From: Arthrobacter cupressi
GTDB lineage: Bacteria; Actinomycetota; Actinomycetes; Actinomycetales; Micrococcaceae
DNA: 64,000 bases
Assembly (NCBI RefSeq): GCF_900099975.1
Contig: NZ_FNEI01000003.1
Coordinates: forward strand, 92,088 to 156,087
Direction: 5' to 3'
Below the pieces are notes generated by a model that saw nothing but the letters and a program-made list of their open reading frames with translations, was not told where the DNA came from and searched no databases. This document shows positions 45,580 to 52,972 of the stretch, piece by piece. Each line of letters begins with the position of its first letter. Position 1 is the first letter of the stretch. The position numbers were made by a program, and so were the translations under genes.

Positions 45580-46179
45580 TTACACCGTCGGCGCGTTCTC
45601 GAACCGATCCCGGGTGAGGAAGGCCAGCTGCGCCTCTTTCTCGGCCAGTTGGATCTTCGGCCCGAGTTCGAAGCAGGTGGTCCGGAGCCTGCGAATGGCT
45701 TTGTCGTTGCGGGCATCGGGCTCCACGATGACCCGGTCGATCGCGGGATCGGCGAACATGTAGCGCAGCAGGACGCTCACCAGCCGCGGCGTGAAATGCG
45801 GAACCGGCTGGGTGGGCGGGGCGAGGAGCAGGTGCATGCCGGCGTCCTCGGCCCTGGCGGGGTAGGCCTCGCTGACCGGATCATGCAACGGCTGATAGGT
45901 CTGGAACAACGCCACGGGCTGTTCGTCCAGCAGAGCCAGAAACGCGTGGTGGGTGTCCAGGGAATCCAGGAACTGGTAGATCTCCAGGACCTGTTCGCGG
46001 CTGTGGTCCAGCATCCCCCAGAAACGCGCACGCTCCTCGCGGACCCAGCCATGAACCAGCTCGATGTCCTCCTCGGGGCGCAGCGGGACGATCCGCACCG
46101 CACCCCAGGCGTGCACCTCGCTGTGGACGGCTTCGCGGAGGCCGAAGTCAGGGCCGGTGGCCGCGGTGGTGGTGTTCAT
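45580..46179 (-). CDS. GNAT acyltransferase, IucB/AlcB-like (siderophore type)
   Basis: A 199-residue protein of the Acetyltransf_8 group, which acylates hydroxylated diamines or amino acids in hydroxamate siderophore synthesis. VRIVPLRPEEDIELVHGWVREERARFWGM, ALLDEQPVALFQTYQPLHDPV and DRVIVEPDARNDKAIRRLRTTCFELGPKI are the family features. The ATG at 46179 overlaps the acylase stop as ATGA, so the pair is co-translated from the iron-box-preceded promoter upstream of the acylase. No monooxygenase or siderophore synthetase is in the window, so its substrate is not proven. Confidence 0.82.
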   Translation of the reverse strand: MNTTTAATGPDFGLREAVHSEVHAWGAVRIVPLRPEEDIELVHGWVREERARFWGMLDHSREQVLEIYQFLDSLDTHHAFLALLDEQPVALFQTYQPLHDPVSEAYPARAEDAGMHLLLAPPTQPVPHFTPRLVSVLLRYMFADPAIDRVIVEPDARNDKAIRRLRTTCFELGPKIQLAEKEAQLAFLTRDRFENAPTV

Positions 46180-48401
46180 GAGGTCCTTCCCGGTGCTTCG
46201 GTGGTTACGGGTCCGGTGGTGAATTCTTCGGGGACGAGTGTGTCCCAGTCGGTCTCGATTTGCGCCAGTTCCCCGGCGGCCCACAGCGGGAGCTGGTCGG
46301 CGAAATGCCGGCTGCCGGGCCGTCCGGAGGCTCCGAAGGGCACAATCCAGCGGCTGTTCCGCCGATCCGCCAGGTCCCAGACGTAGCGGGCCACGGAGCC
46401 GCGGAAGCTGCGGTCCTCGACGCCGGGAAGGCTTTCCATGGACAGCACGCAGTTCGTGTCCCCGGACAATTCAATCCCGGACAGCTCAACCCCGGACATG
46501 GCCGCGCCGGACAGCTCCGTCTCCAGGTTCCCTGGCAGTGCGTGGATCGGCAGCAGGGTGTGTTTCGTTCCCCAGTCAGTCTCCGGAAGCCGCGACGCGT
46601 CCTCGAGCGCGGCGGCGGCCTCGGTTTTCAAGTCGATCCCGAGTTCACTGCCCCGCGCCAGCAGGGTCTCGACGGCGAAACCCGCCCGGGAGACGACGGA
46701 CAGCCACGGCCCGAACAGCGGCGAGTAGCCGTGCGGTGCAGCCAGCGGTGCCAGGACCGGATGCGTGGCAAGTCGGCGGACGAACGCGCCGCGCCAGGCG
46801 GCGAAGAGGCCGGCGTCCCGGCTGCGCGCGTCCATGCGGCCGTCCCAGGCGAGGAGCCGCTCCCGCAAGCGGGCAGCTTCGGCGGACAACGCAGCGGAAC
46901 CCGGCCCGACGTCGTCGGGGTTCAGCGAGTCCAGCAGCGCACGGAACGGCGGCAGCGAACCCAGCAGGGTGTCCGTGTGGATTGCCAGCATGTCGCCAAC
47001 GCCGAGCGCCCGCCCGACCTCCAACAGTTCGGTGATCCTGCGGGCCCGGTGCGGCGGGGCGAACTCCATGCCAACGCCGTTCCCGTCGCCTGCCGCGCCG
47101 CCGGCCGCGGCGCGGTCGTTCGCGCTGACGGCGAGGCCGGGGACCTCGCGGCGGGGCAAGTCTACGCGGCCGTCCCATTGGTGCCCGGCGGACCAAGCGG
47201 GAACCGGCAGTTTGCGGTTCTCCGGGTTCCGGCGGGGCACGACGCCGGCCAGGAAGTGCCGCACGGAACCCGCCGAGTCCGCGGCGATCACGCTGTTCAC
47301 CGGTTCCACCCAGGCTGCCAATGCAGTCTCCACGTCGTCGACGCTCCGGCTTCGCAGTAGGGGCAGGAGGGCTTCGAAGCCGAGCCGGGCTTCGGCACGC
47401 GCCGGGATGCGCAGGCTGAGCACCCGCTCGAAGCCGCCGTCGTCGGGAGTACGCTGGGTTTCAGTGTCCGGCACCCCCGCGATGACCGGGCCGCGCGCGG
47501 TTTCCAGGACTTCGATCTCCTCGGCAACACCGCCGCGGACCCCGATCGTTTCGCGGCGCACCGCCACAGGCTCCCAGCCAAGCGGCCCGCGGGCCTCGAC
47601 TGTGCCGACGCCTGCGTCCCGTCGGAGCTCCTCGACATACAGGTCCTGGTAGTCCGCCATGGCGTTGGTGATCGCCCAGGCCGCCTTGCTGTTCTGGCCG
47701 AAGTGCGGCAGGCCGGGCACCCCCGGGAAGGCGAGGCCGACGGCGTCGAACTCCGGGCACGCGAGCCGCACCTGCTGGTACACGCCGGGCAGTTCGAGGA
47801 GCCGGTGCGGGTCGCCCGCGATGAGGGGAGCGCCGGATACCGTCCGAGAACCGTGCACGGCCCAGGCGTTGCTGCCGGACCACACGGGCGCTTCGATGCT
47901 GAAGAACTCCACGGCGTCGGGGCCGAGCGTGGCCGCTACGTGCGCGCGGAACAGCTTGTTCGGGAAGGTCGAGAACAAGATGTGCTGGACCAGGAAGACG
48001 CCCATGGGGGTCCACGGGTTCCAGGGTTCGGGGCTTGCGGCGGCGGCGTCGAACTCCGGCCCGCCGCGCAGGCCGTCGTCCAGCGCACTGTTGATGCCGT
48101 CCACGTAGCTTTGGCACCACAGTCGGGTGCCGTCGTCGAGCGCGTCGAAGCAGCGCCGCGCCGTGTCATCCAACTGGGCCTGCCGTGCGAAGCGGTCCCA
48201 GTGCAGGCCATCAGGGCCGAGGATTTCGGCGGTGCGCCCCTCGGAGCGCCGACGCTCCAACTCGATCTGCCAGGAACGGTCGATGGCGGCGTTGCGGCCC
48301 TGCAGGAACGCGAGCTCGCCAGCCGAGCCGGCCCAGAGGTGCGGAATGCCCCAGGCATCGCGGAAAACCGCGGGCCCGCCGGCAGGACGTGGAGAAGTCA
48401 T
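46176..48401 (-). CDS. Penicillin-acylase-family Ntn hydrolase
   Basis: A 741-residue amidase precursor. The alpha chain covers about residues 1-176; autoprocessing is expected between G176 and S177 in VWSGSNAWAVHGSR, leaving Ser177 as N-terminal nucleophile of the beta chain. LPHFGQNSKAAWAITNAMADYQDLYVEEL and GHQWDGRVDLPRREVPGLAVSANDR follow. Unlike periplasmic acylases such as PvdQ it has no signal peptide, so it seems cytoplasmic. A 17/19 match to the DtxR/IdeR iron box lies 14 bases before the ATG, and an IucB-like acyltransferase follows. A role in maturing or breaking an acylated siderophore is inferred. Confidence 0.85.
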   Translation of the reverse strand: MTSPRPAGGPAVFRDAWGIPHLWAGSAGELAFLQGRNAAIDRSWQIELERRRSEGRTAEILGPDGLHWDRFARQAQLDDTARRCFDALDDGTRLWCQSYVDGINSALDDGLRGGPEFDAAAASPEPWNPWTPMGVFLVQHILFSTFPNKLFRAHVAATLGPDAVEFFSIEAPVWSGSNAWAVHGSRTVSGAPLIAGDPHRLLELPGVYQQVRLACPEFDAVGLAFPGVPGLPHFGQNSKAAWAITNAMADYQDLYVEELRRDAGVGTVEARGPLGWEPVAVRRETIGVRGGVAEEIEVLETARGPVIAGVPDTETQRTPDDGGFERVLSLRIPARAEARLGFEALLPLLRSRSVDDVETALAAWVEPVNSVIAADSAGSVRHFLAGVVPRRNPENRKLPVPAWSAGHQWDGRVDLPRREVPGLAVSANDRAAAGGAAGDGNGVGMEFAPPHRARRITELLEVGRALGVGDMLAIHTDTLLGSLPPFRALLDSLNPDDVGPGSAALSAEAARLRERLLAWDGRMDARSRDAGLFAAWRGAFVRRLATHPVLAPLAAPHGYSPLFGPWLSVVSRAGFAVETLLARGSELGIDLKTEAAAALEDASRLPETDWGTKHTLLPIHALPGNLETELSGAAMSGVELSGIELSGDTNCVLSMESLPGVEDRSFRGSVARYVWDLADRRNSRWIVPFGASGRPGSRHFADQLPLWAAGELAQIETDWDTLVPEEFTTGPVTTEAPGRTS

Positions 48402-48414
48402 GGAACCCGATTTC

Positions 48415-48433
48415 TTAGCTTAGCCTTACCTAA
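48415..48433 (-). promoter_or_regulatory. Iron box (DtxR/IdeR/DmdR1-type operator)
   Basis: TTAGCTTAGCCTTACCTAA matches the palindromic iron-box consensus TTAGGTTAGCCTAACCTAA at 17 of 19 positions (differences at positions 5 and 13). It lies 14-32 bases upstream of the acylase ATG, where a bound repressor would block transcription under iron-replete conditions. Confidence 0.8.
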
Positions 48434-48512
48434 ACTCAAGATAGGCGGTGCCGGACGCCTTTTCCAAACCGGGCCGGTTCGTGAAGTTTTGGGGCAGACT
48501 GAAGGCTCCGTG

Positions 48513-48959
48513 CTACTCGCGCCAGGCGAGGTACCCGCTGCGGCCCTCGACCGGCACCAGCGCAACATCCCGGCCGTATTTCTTCTTCGCGTCGCTTCCC
48601 GAGAAGGCGTCCGGCGTGATCCGGATGGCTTTGGCGACTTTGCCGTCCTTCAGGAAGACGAAGAGCGCGGGGGAGGCGGTGTAGCGCTTTTCCCGGGTGA
48701 TCGCTTCGCCGAAGGCGGACTCGATTTCGGTGGCCGGGGTGCCTTCGGTGATGAAGCCGGCCTGGTCCCACTCGAAGTCGGTGGCATCAGAGAGGCGCAG
48801 TTCGGTGCCGTTCCTGGCGGCGTCGAGCACGCTCCTGTCCAGCTTGTCGTTGGATTCGGGCATGGTTCCTCCTGGTGAGCAGGCGCCCAGGGCGCAGGCC
48901 AAAGCGGTTCCGAGCATGAGCAGGGCCAGCCGGCGGGTCATGGCGGGGCGGATGGTCAT
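48513..48959 (-). CDS. Small lipoprotein, candidate immunity or accessory protein
   Basis: A 148-residue lipoprotein: MTRRLALLMLGTALACALGAC gives a lipobox LGAC with the lipidated Cys near residue 27. The mature part (ITEGTPATEIESAFG, LFVFLKDGKVAKAIRI) resembles the small BamE/SmpA-like alpha-beta fold, though weakly. The ATG at 48959 overlaps the WXG100 gene's stop (ATGA); an ATG at 48941 also fits the signal peptide. Tight coupling to a secreted toxin-like gene suggests a cognate surface-held immunity or chaperone role, which is inference. Confidence 0.65.
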   Translation of the reverse strand: MTIRPAMTRRLALLMLGTALACALGACSPGGTMPESNDKLDRSVLDAARNGTELRLSDATDFEWDQAGFITEGTPATEIESAFGEAITREKRYTASPALFVFLKDGKVAKAIRITPDAFSGSDAKKKYGRDVALVPVEGRSGYLAWRE

Positions 48960-49900
48960 GAAGTGGTCCTCGACTCGTCGTTGAACTCCGGATCGTGGCC
49001 GTCCGCCGGTGGCGCGTTCCCGGCGTCGCCGGTTTGCTCCGGGCGGATTTCGTTCGAAGGATGCGGCAGCAGGTCCCCGCCGACGACGACGGTATCGCCG
49101 TTGCGGACCGCTTCCTCTACCAGGTCGGCCAGTTCCTCCGGGCTGGCATCCGGGTGTGCGGCGGCGATGTTGCGCCCCACCTCGTTGTTGTACAGATCCA
49201 TGGCCTCCCGCGGTCCGGGGTTGCCGGGGAGCTGCTCGTGGGCGGTGGCGTAGTCCTCGGCCCAGTCCACCCCGAATTCCCTGGTCATCAGGGCATTCCA
49301 GTAGGCGTGCCGGAAGGCGTCGTTGTGGTCATCGTTCCGGTCCGAGCTCGGGAAACGGGAGTCGGCTTCGCTGAATGCGTCGTCGTGGATCCCCTTGAAG
49401 TCGTTCAGCTCGATGGGGCCGAGGCCGTTGAGCAACTCGGCCTCCTTTTCGGTGACGGTCCTCTGATCCACCACCAACCGTAGAGGATCCCAGTCGCCGG
49501 GCCATTCCGTGGTTTCGGCATCGCTGACCTGGTACTTTTCCAGGATTTCCTCGGGTGTTGGCCCACCGCCGGGGCCCTGCAGCCCGGGACCGGCGGCGCC
49601 GACTGCTGCCGCCGTGCCGATGCCGCCGCCGGAGGCTCCGGAACCCTTTTCCTGTTCATCGGCGTTTCTCAGGGCCGACTTCGATGCGTCAGCCAGGCCC
49701 TGGGAGGCCTTCTCGAGCAGCGGACGGAAGCGGCTGTGCCAGTCCGCGGAGAACTGCTTGGCATCCTGTCCGTGCCAGAACGAGCCCTTGGAGATCAGGG
49801 CGTCGATCTCGCGTGCGTTGCCCGAGAGCTTCTCCGATCCGCCGGCAAGGGATTTGGACAGGTGCTTAAGCTGTTCGATGTCTGCGCCATAGAAGGCCAT
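48956..49900 (-). CDS. WXG100-headed protein with DUF6973-like C-terminal domain
   Basis: A 314-residue candidate type VII secretion substrate. Residues 1-85 are helical with the WXG motif W42-H-G44 (KGSFWHGQDAKQFSADWHSRF), followed by a Gly/Pro-rich linker (~88-115). The C-terminal domain (~residues 120-245) has DDHNDAFRHAYWNALM (H192, D194, H198), ATAHE (H221, E222) and DLYNNEVGRNIA, an enzyme-like His/Asp/Glu pattern seen in uncharacterised toxin-type domains (I believe DUF6973). GGGGGAA precedes the ATG at 49900. No secretion-machine gene is nearby. The C-terminus ends in a Pro/Asp-rich tail and overlaps the lipoprotein start. Confidence 0.72.
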   Translation of the reverse strand: MAFYGADIEQLKHLSKSLAGGSEKLSGNAREIDALISKGSFWHGQDAKQFSADWHSRFRPLLEKASQGLADASKSALRNADEQEKGSGASGGGIGTAAAVGAAGPGLQGPGGGPTPEEILEKYQVSDAETTEWPGDWDPLRLVVDQRTVTEKEAELLNGLGPIELNDFKGIHDDAFSEADSRFPSSDRNDDHNDAFRHAYWNALMTREFGVDWAEDYATAHEQLPGNPGPREAMDLYNNEVGRNIAAAHPDASPEELADLVEEAVRNGDTVVVGGDLLPHPSNEIRPEQTGDAGNAPPADGHDPEFNDESRTTS

Positions 49901-50107
49901 GGTGTTCCCCCGTATCGTTGCTCCCATCCTCGTGGTGGCCCGGTCGGCGCGGCAATGGGGAGAAGTTCCCCGTCCCGGCGGTAGGGTGGGGCGCAAAGCG
50001 GGCGTTCGCCGTCGTCGCATATCGCACTAGGTGACTATCGACACGCAGTACCCGCCAGTATTGGTGGGATGCGCGCTGAGATAGATCATCTGTGATATTT
50101 TCTGGGT

Positions 50108-51631
50108 ATGACTCAGCCGACCGCAGAAAATGTTGGCCTCCTGCTCCGCGACGCCCGCGCGGAAAAAGGGTGGACCCAAGGCCAGCTCGCAGCCGAGCTG
50201 GGCACCAGCCAGAGCGCCGTTGCCCGCATGGAACAGGGCAAGCAGAACCTCAGCCTGAAGATGATCGAACGGCTCGAGGCGATCTTCGGCCGCAGCATCG
50301 TCAAGGTGGGCAAGCCGCAGATGACCCACCTGAGGGTGGAGGGCGGACGCACCCTGGCCGGAGCCGTCGACGTCAACAGCAGCAAGAACGCCGGCGTCGC
50401 GCTCCTGTGCGCCAGCCTCATCAACCGCGGCACCACCACGCTGCGCCGCCTCGCGCGAATCGAGGAAGTTAACCGGATCGTCGAGGTCCTGACGTCCATT
50501 GGTGTGGAATGCACCTGGCTGAACGGCAACGATCTGCGGATCCGCCGTCCCGAGGCACTGGACCTCGCATCCATGGACGTGGACGCCGCCCGCCGCACCC
50601 GCAGCGTCATCATGTTGCTTGGCCCGCTGCTGGACGAGGCGTCCGAATACAAGCTGCCCTACGCCGGCGGCTGCGACCTGGGTACCCGCACCGTGGAACC
50701 GCACATGCAGGCGTTGCGCCAGTTCGGCCTCTCGGTGGAGGCGACCTCCGGCTTCTACGTGGTCCAGGCACCGCCCGAGGACGACCGCGACCGCTCTTTC
50801 GTCCTCACCGAACGCGGCGACACCGTCACCGAGAACGCCATCATGGCCGCCGCGCACCGCCGCGGTACCACCGTGATCCGCAACGCCAGCCCCAACTACA
50901 TGGTCCAGGACCTCTGCTTCTACCTGCAGGGCCTGGGCGTGGAGATCGAGGGCGTCGGCACCACCACCCTGCGGATCACCGGCCGGCCGGGGATCGACGT
51001 GGACATCGAATACTTCCCCTCCGAAGACCCCATCGAGGCGATGAGCCTCATCACCGCCGGGATCGTGACCAACTCCGAGGTGACCATCCGCCGGGTGCCG
51101 ATCGAGTTCATGGAAATCGAACTGGCCACGCTGGAGCAGATGGGCCAGCAGCTGGACGTCTCCGGAGAATATTTTGCGCGCAACGGCCGCACCCGCCTGG
51201 TTGACGTGACCACCAAGCCGTCCACGCTGCGGGCACCCGAAGACAAGATCCACCCGATGCCGTTCCCGGGCCTGAACATCGACAATCTGCCCTTCTTCGC
51301 GGTGATCGCGGGCAACGCCGAGGGCCAGACGATGATCCACGACTGGGTCTACGAGAACCGGGCAATCTACCTGACCGAGCTCAACCGGCTCGGCGCCCAG
51401 GTGCAGTTGCTGGACCCGCACCGGATCTACGTCAACGGCCCCACTAAGTGGCGCGCCGCCGAGATTGGCTGCCCGCCGGCCCTCCGCCCCGCGGCCTGCC
51501 TGCTGCTGGCCATGCTCGCCGCCCGCGGCACTTCCGAACTGCGCAACATCTATGTCATCGAGCGCGGTTACGAAGACCTCGCCGAGCGGCTGAACACCAT
51601 TGGCGCCAAGATCGAGTATTTCCAGGACTAG
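50108..51631 (+). CDS. murA: UDP-GlcNAc 1-carboxyvinyltransferase fused to XRE helix-turn-helix
   Basis: A 507-residue fusion. Residues ~8-65 are an XRE/HTH_3 domain (LLLRDARAEKGWTQGQLAAELGTSQSAVARMEQGKQNLS); residues ~75-507 are a MurA-type enolpyruvyl transferase that starts peptidoglycan synthesis. The catalytic Lys-Asn pair is in VDVNSSKNAGVALLCASL and the fosfomycin-target Cys in AGGCDLGTRTVEPHM; PEDDRDRSFVLTERGDTVTENA and LRPAACLLLAMLAARG are conserved structural parts. Ordinary MurA is about 420 residues without DNA-binding parts. The fused domain hints at self-regulation or a second, specialised MurA. The divergent neighbour is the WXG100 gene. Confidence 0.9.
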   Translation: MTQPTAENVGLLLRDARAEKGWTQGQLAAELGTSQSAVARMEQGKQNLSLKMIERLEAIFGRSIVKVGKPQMTHLRVEGGRTLAGAVDVNSSKNAGVALLCASLINRGTTTLRRLARIEEVNRIVEVLTSIGVECTWLNGNDLRIRRPEALDLASMDVDAARRTRSVIMLLGPLLDEASEYKLPYAGGCDLGTRTVEPHMQALRQFGLSVEATSGFYVVQAPPEDDRDRSFVLTERGDTVTENAIMAAAHRRGTTVIRNASPNYMVQDLCFYLQGLGVEIEGVGTTTLRITGRPGIDVDIEYFPSEDPIEAMSLITAGIVTNSEVTIRRVPIEFMEIELATLEQMGQQLDVSGEYFARNGRTRLVDVTTKPSTLRAPEDKIHPMPFPGLNIDNLPFFAVIAGNAEGQTMIHDWVYENRAIYLTELNRLGAQVQLLDPHRIYVNGPTKWRAAEIGCPPALRPAACLLLAMLAARGTSELRNIYVIERGYEDLAERLNTIGAKIEYFQD

Positions 51632-51665
51632 TCGGGCGCACCCCGCTGCGGTGGGTTGGGTGCTG

Positions 51666-51759
51666 CACATTCTGCTGGATCACCAGGGACTACCTCGTCT
51701 TCGCCCCGGAGTCATGCGACCATGCGCCGCCGGGTCTGGGTGTGATCCAGCAGAATGTG
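51666..51759. repeat. Inverted-repeat element, copy 2
   Basis: CACATTCTGCTGGATCAC at the left and its exact reverse complement GTGATCCAGCAGAATGTG at the right end (18 bp each) span 94 bases. It lies between the convergent murA and DUF559-type genes and overlaps the 3' end of the latter, giving its last codons and stop. It could also act as a terminator for murA. Confidence 0.9.
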
Positions 51760-52593
51760 TCCGCGGACCTGGTCCATGCCTCGGCCACGCTGCAGCATCC
51801 TGCAAATTTCCGCCACAACGCGGCCCGGGGTGTTCCATATCTGCTCCGGGGCGTAGCTCAGCGTTCCGTAACCGAGGACCTGTGCTGCGTTCAGTCGGGC
51901 CATATCTTTCCGCCAGTCCTCACGGGAACTGTGGAACGCATAGCCATTGACCTCCACAATGAGCCATCCGTCGATCAGGAAGTCCACCCGGCCAACGCCC
52001 TCGATTTCGACCTGGCGCCGGAACTCCAGGCCCGCCGATTCGAACAACAGGCGTGCGCTGATCTCCGGCACCGATTCGGAGATGCCGTCGGCCTTGGCGA
52101 GGCGTCTTCGGGCGCTTCCGTAGTAGTCGGCGGACAACTCGCTCTCCAAGAGTCTCCGCGGGACGCCGAAGTTTCGCATCGCTGACTGCGCCACGGCGAT
52201 CGCGTCCACCTCGGGCAGGCATGTGAGGGCGTGGATAACGGTGTCCTCGACGGCTGCAAGGGGCACGGCTTCCGGTGGCGGGAAGCGCGTGTAGCCGTGC
52301 CGGATGAACCCCTTGCCGCGGCAATGACGTGTGGCCAAATGGAGGCGCGCAGGTTTGTCCTTGATCCACAGCCCGTAGCGCAGGGCAGCACTCGCACAGG
52401 TGATTTGGCCATTGGTGAGGACAGCTTTGAGATATTCGGGGTCGGCTGTCGGAAGCGCCCAAACCCCTTTTCTTGGTTGGCTGGCTCCTGCCGCAGCCAG
52501 TTTGCGGATGGCTGCAGGGGAGTGTCCGTTGGCACGAAGCAGGCCGACCCGGGCAACTCCACCGAGCGAAACCAGGTATTCGAAGGCATCCAT
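51712..52593 (-). CDS. AbiEi-type wHTH/DUF559 nuclease-like protein
   Basis: A 293-residue protein. The N-terminal ~60 residues ([36 protein letters not shown]) resemble the AbiEi antitoxin winged helix. The C-terminal domain is of the DUF559/PD-(D/E)xK type: [38 protein letters not shown], with the D...ExN core. This combination is common in Actinobacteria and is annotated as an AbiEi-family antitoxin-domain protein, but no AbiEii-like toxin is adjacent. The last ~16 residues ([16 protein letters not shown]) are encoded by the inverted-repeat element copy 2. Confidence 0.8.
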   Translation of the reverse strand: MDAFEYLVSLGGVARVGLLRANGHSPAAIRKLAAAGASQPRKGVWALPTADPEYLKAVLTNGQITCASAALRYGLWIKDKPARLHLATRHCRGKGFIRHGYTRFPPPEAVPLAAVEDTVIHALTCLPEVDAIAVAQSAMRNFGVPRRLLESELSADYYGSARRRLAKADGISESVPEISARLLFESAGLEFRRQVEIEGVGRVDFLIDGWLIVEVNGYAFHSSREDWRKDMARLNAAQVLGYGTLSYAPEQIWNTPGRVVAEICRMLQRGRGMDQVRGHILLDHTQTRRRMVA

Positions 52594-52663
52594 GGCTCCA
52601 GCTAGCCATGGGTTGACTGCCGACCGGACCCGGAAAATGCCGTATGTGGACGAAACCGTTGAG

Positions 52664-52751
52664 ATTCTGCTGGATCACCCTTGGTCGCGCTGCGGCCACG
52701 CCCGGATCCAGGGGCCTGGCCTCACCCACGGCCGGGGTTATCCAGCAGAAT
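52664..52751. repeat. Inverted-repeat element, copy 3
   Basis: ATTCTGCTGGATCAC begins the element and GTTATCCAGCAGAAT ends it, one base different from the perfect complement; GTG follows as in copy 2. The interior differs from the other copies. It lies upstream of the DUF559-type gene, which has copy 2 at its 3' end, so that gene is flanked by two copies 0.9 kb apart. Confidence 0.85.
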
Positions 52752-52754
52752 GTG

Positions 52755-52908
52755 CCGCAGGCGCGCCCCGCCGCCCCCGGCCGCAGGCGCGCCCCGCCGC
52801 CCCCGGCCGCAGGCGCGCCCCGCCGCCCGAGGCCGCAGGCGCGCCCCGCCGCCCGAGGCCGCAGGCGCGCCCCCGCCGCCCGAGGCCGCAGGCGCGCCGC
52901 CGCCCAGG
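52755..52908. repeat. GC-rich 26-bp tandem repeats
   Basis: Five full units and one shortened unit follow copy 3 after three bases. The unit starts CCGCAGGCGCGCCCCGCCGC and ends CCCCGG or CCGAGG; four are 26 bases, the fifth has an extra C, the sixth is 23. The array is almost entirely G and C. No gene is supported in 52594-52972; the open frames through it are repeat artefacts. Confidence 0.88.
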
Positions 52909-52972
52909 CCCCGCGGCTCGCCGCGCAAACCCTGCTGTTCCCGCCTACCGCGCCGTAGCGCACAATTGTTCT

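Noticed and set aside
48956..50020. Longer WXG100 protein starting at 50020
   Set aside because: The extra residues are not WXG-like, and the ATG at 49900 has GGGGGAA in front and gives the proper family N-terminus.
51712..52593. Complete AbiE toxin-antitoxin system
   Set aside because: No AbiEii-like nucleotidyltransferase gene is adjacent; the C-terminal domain is DUF559/nuclease-like instead.
52755..52908. Possible CRISPR array or coding Pro/Ala-rich repeat
   Set aside because: Units are directly adjacent, there are no spacers, and frames through them are open only because G/C-only sequence lacks stop codons.
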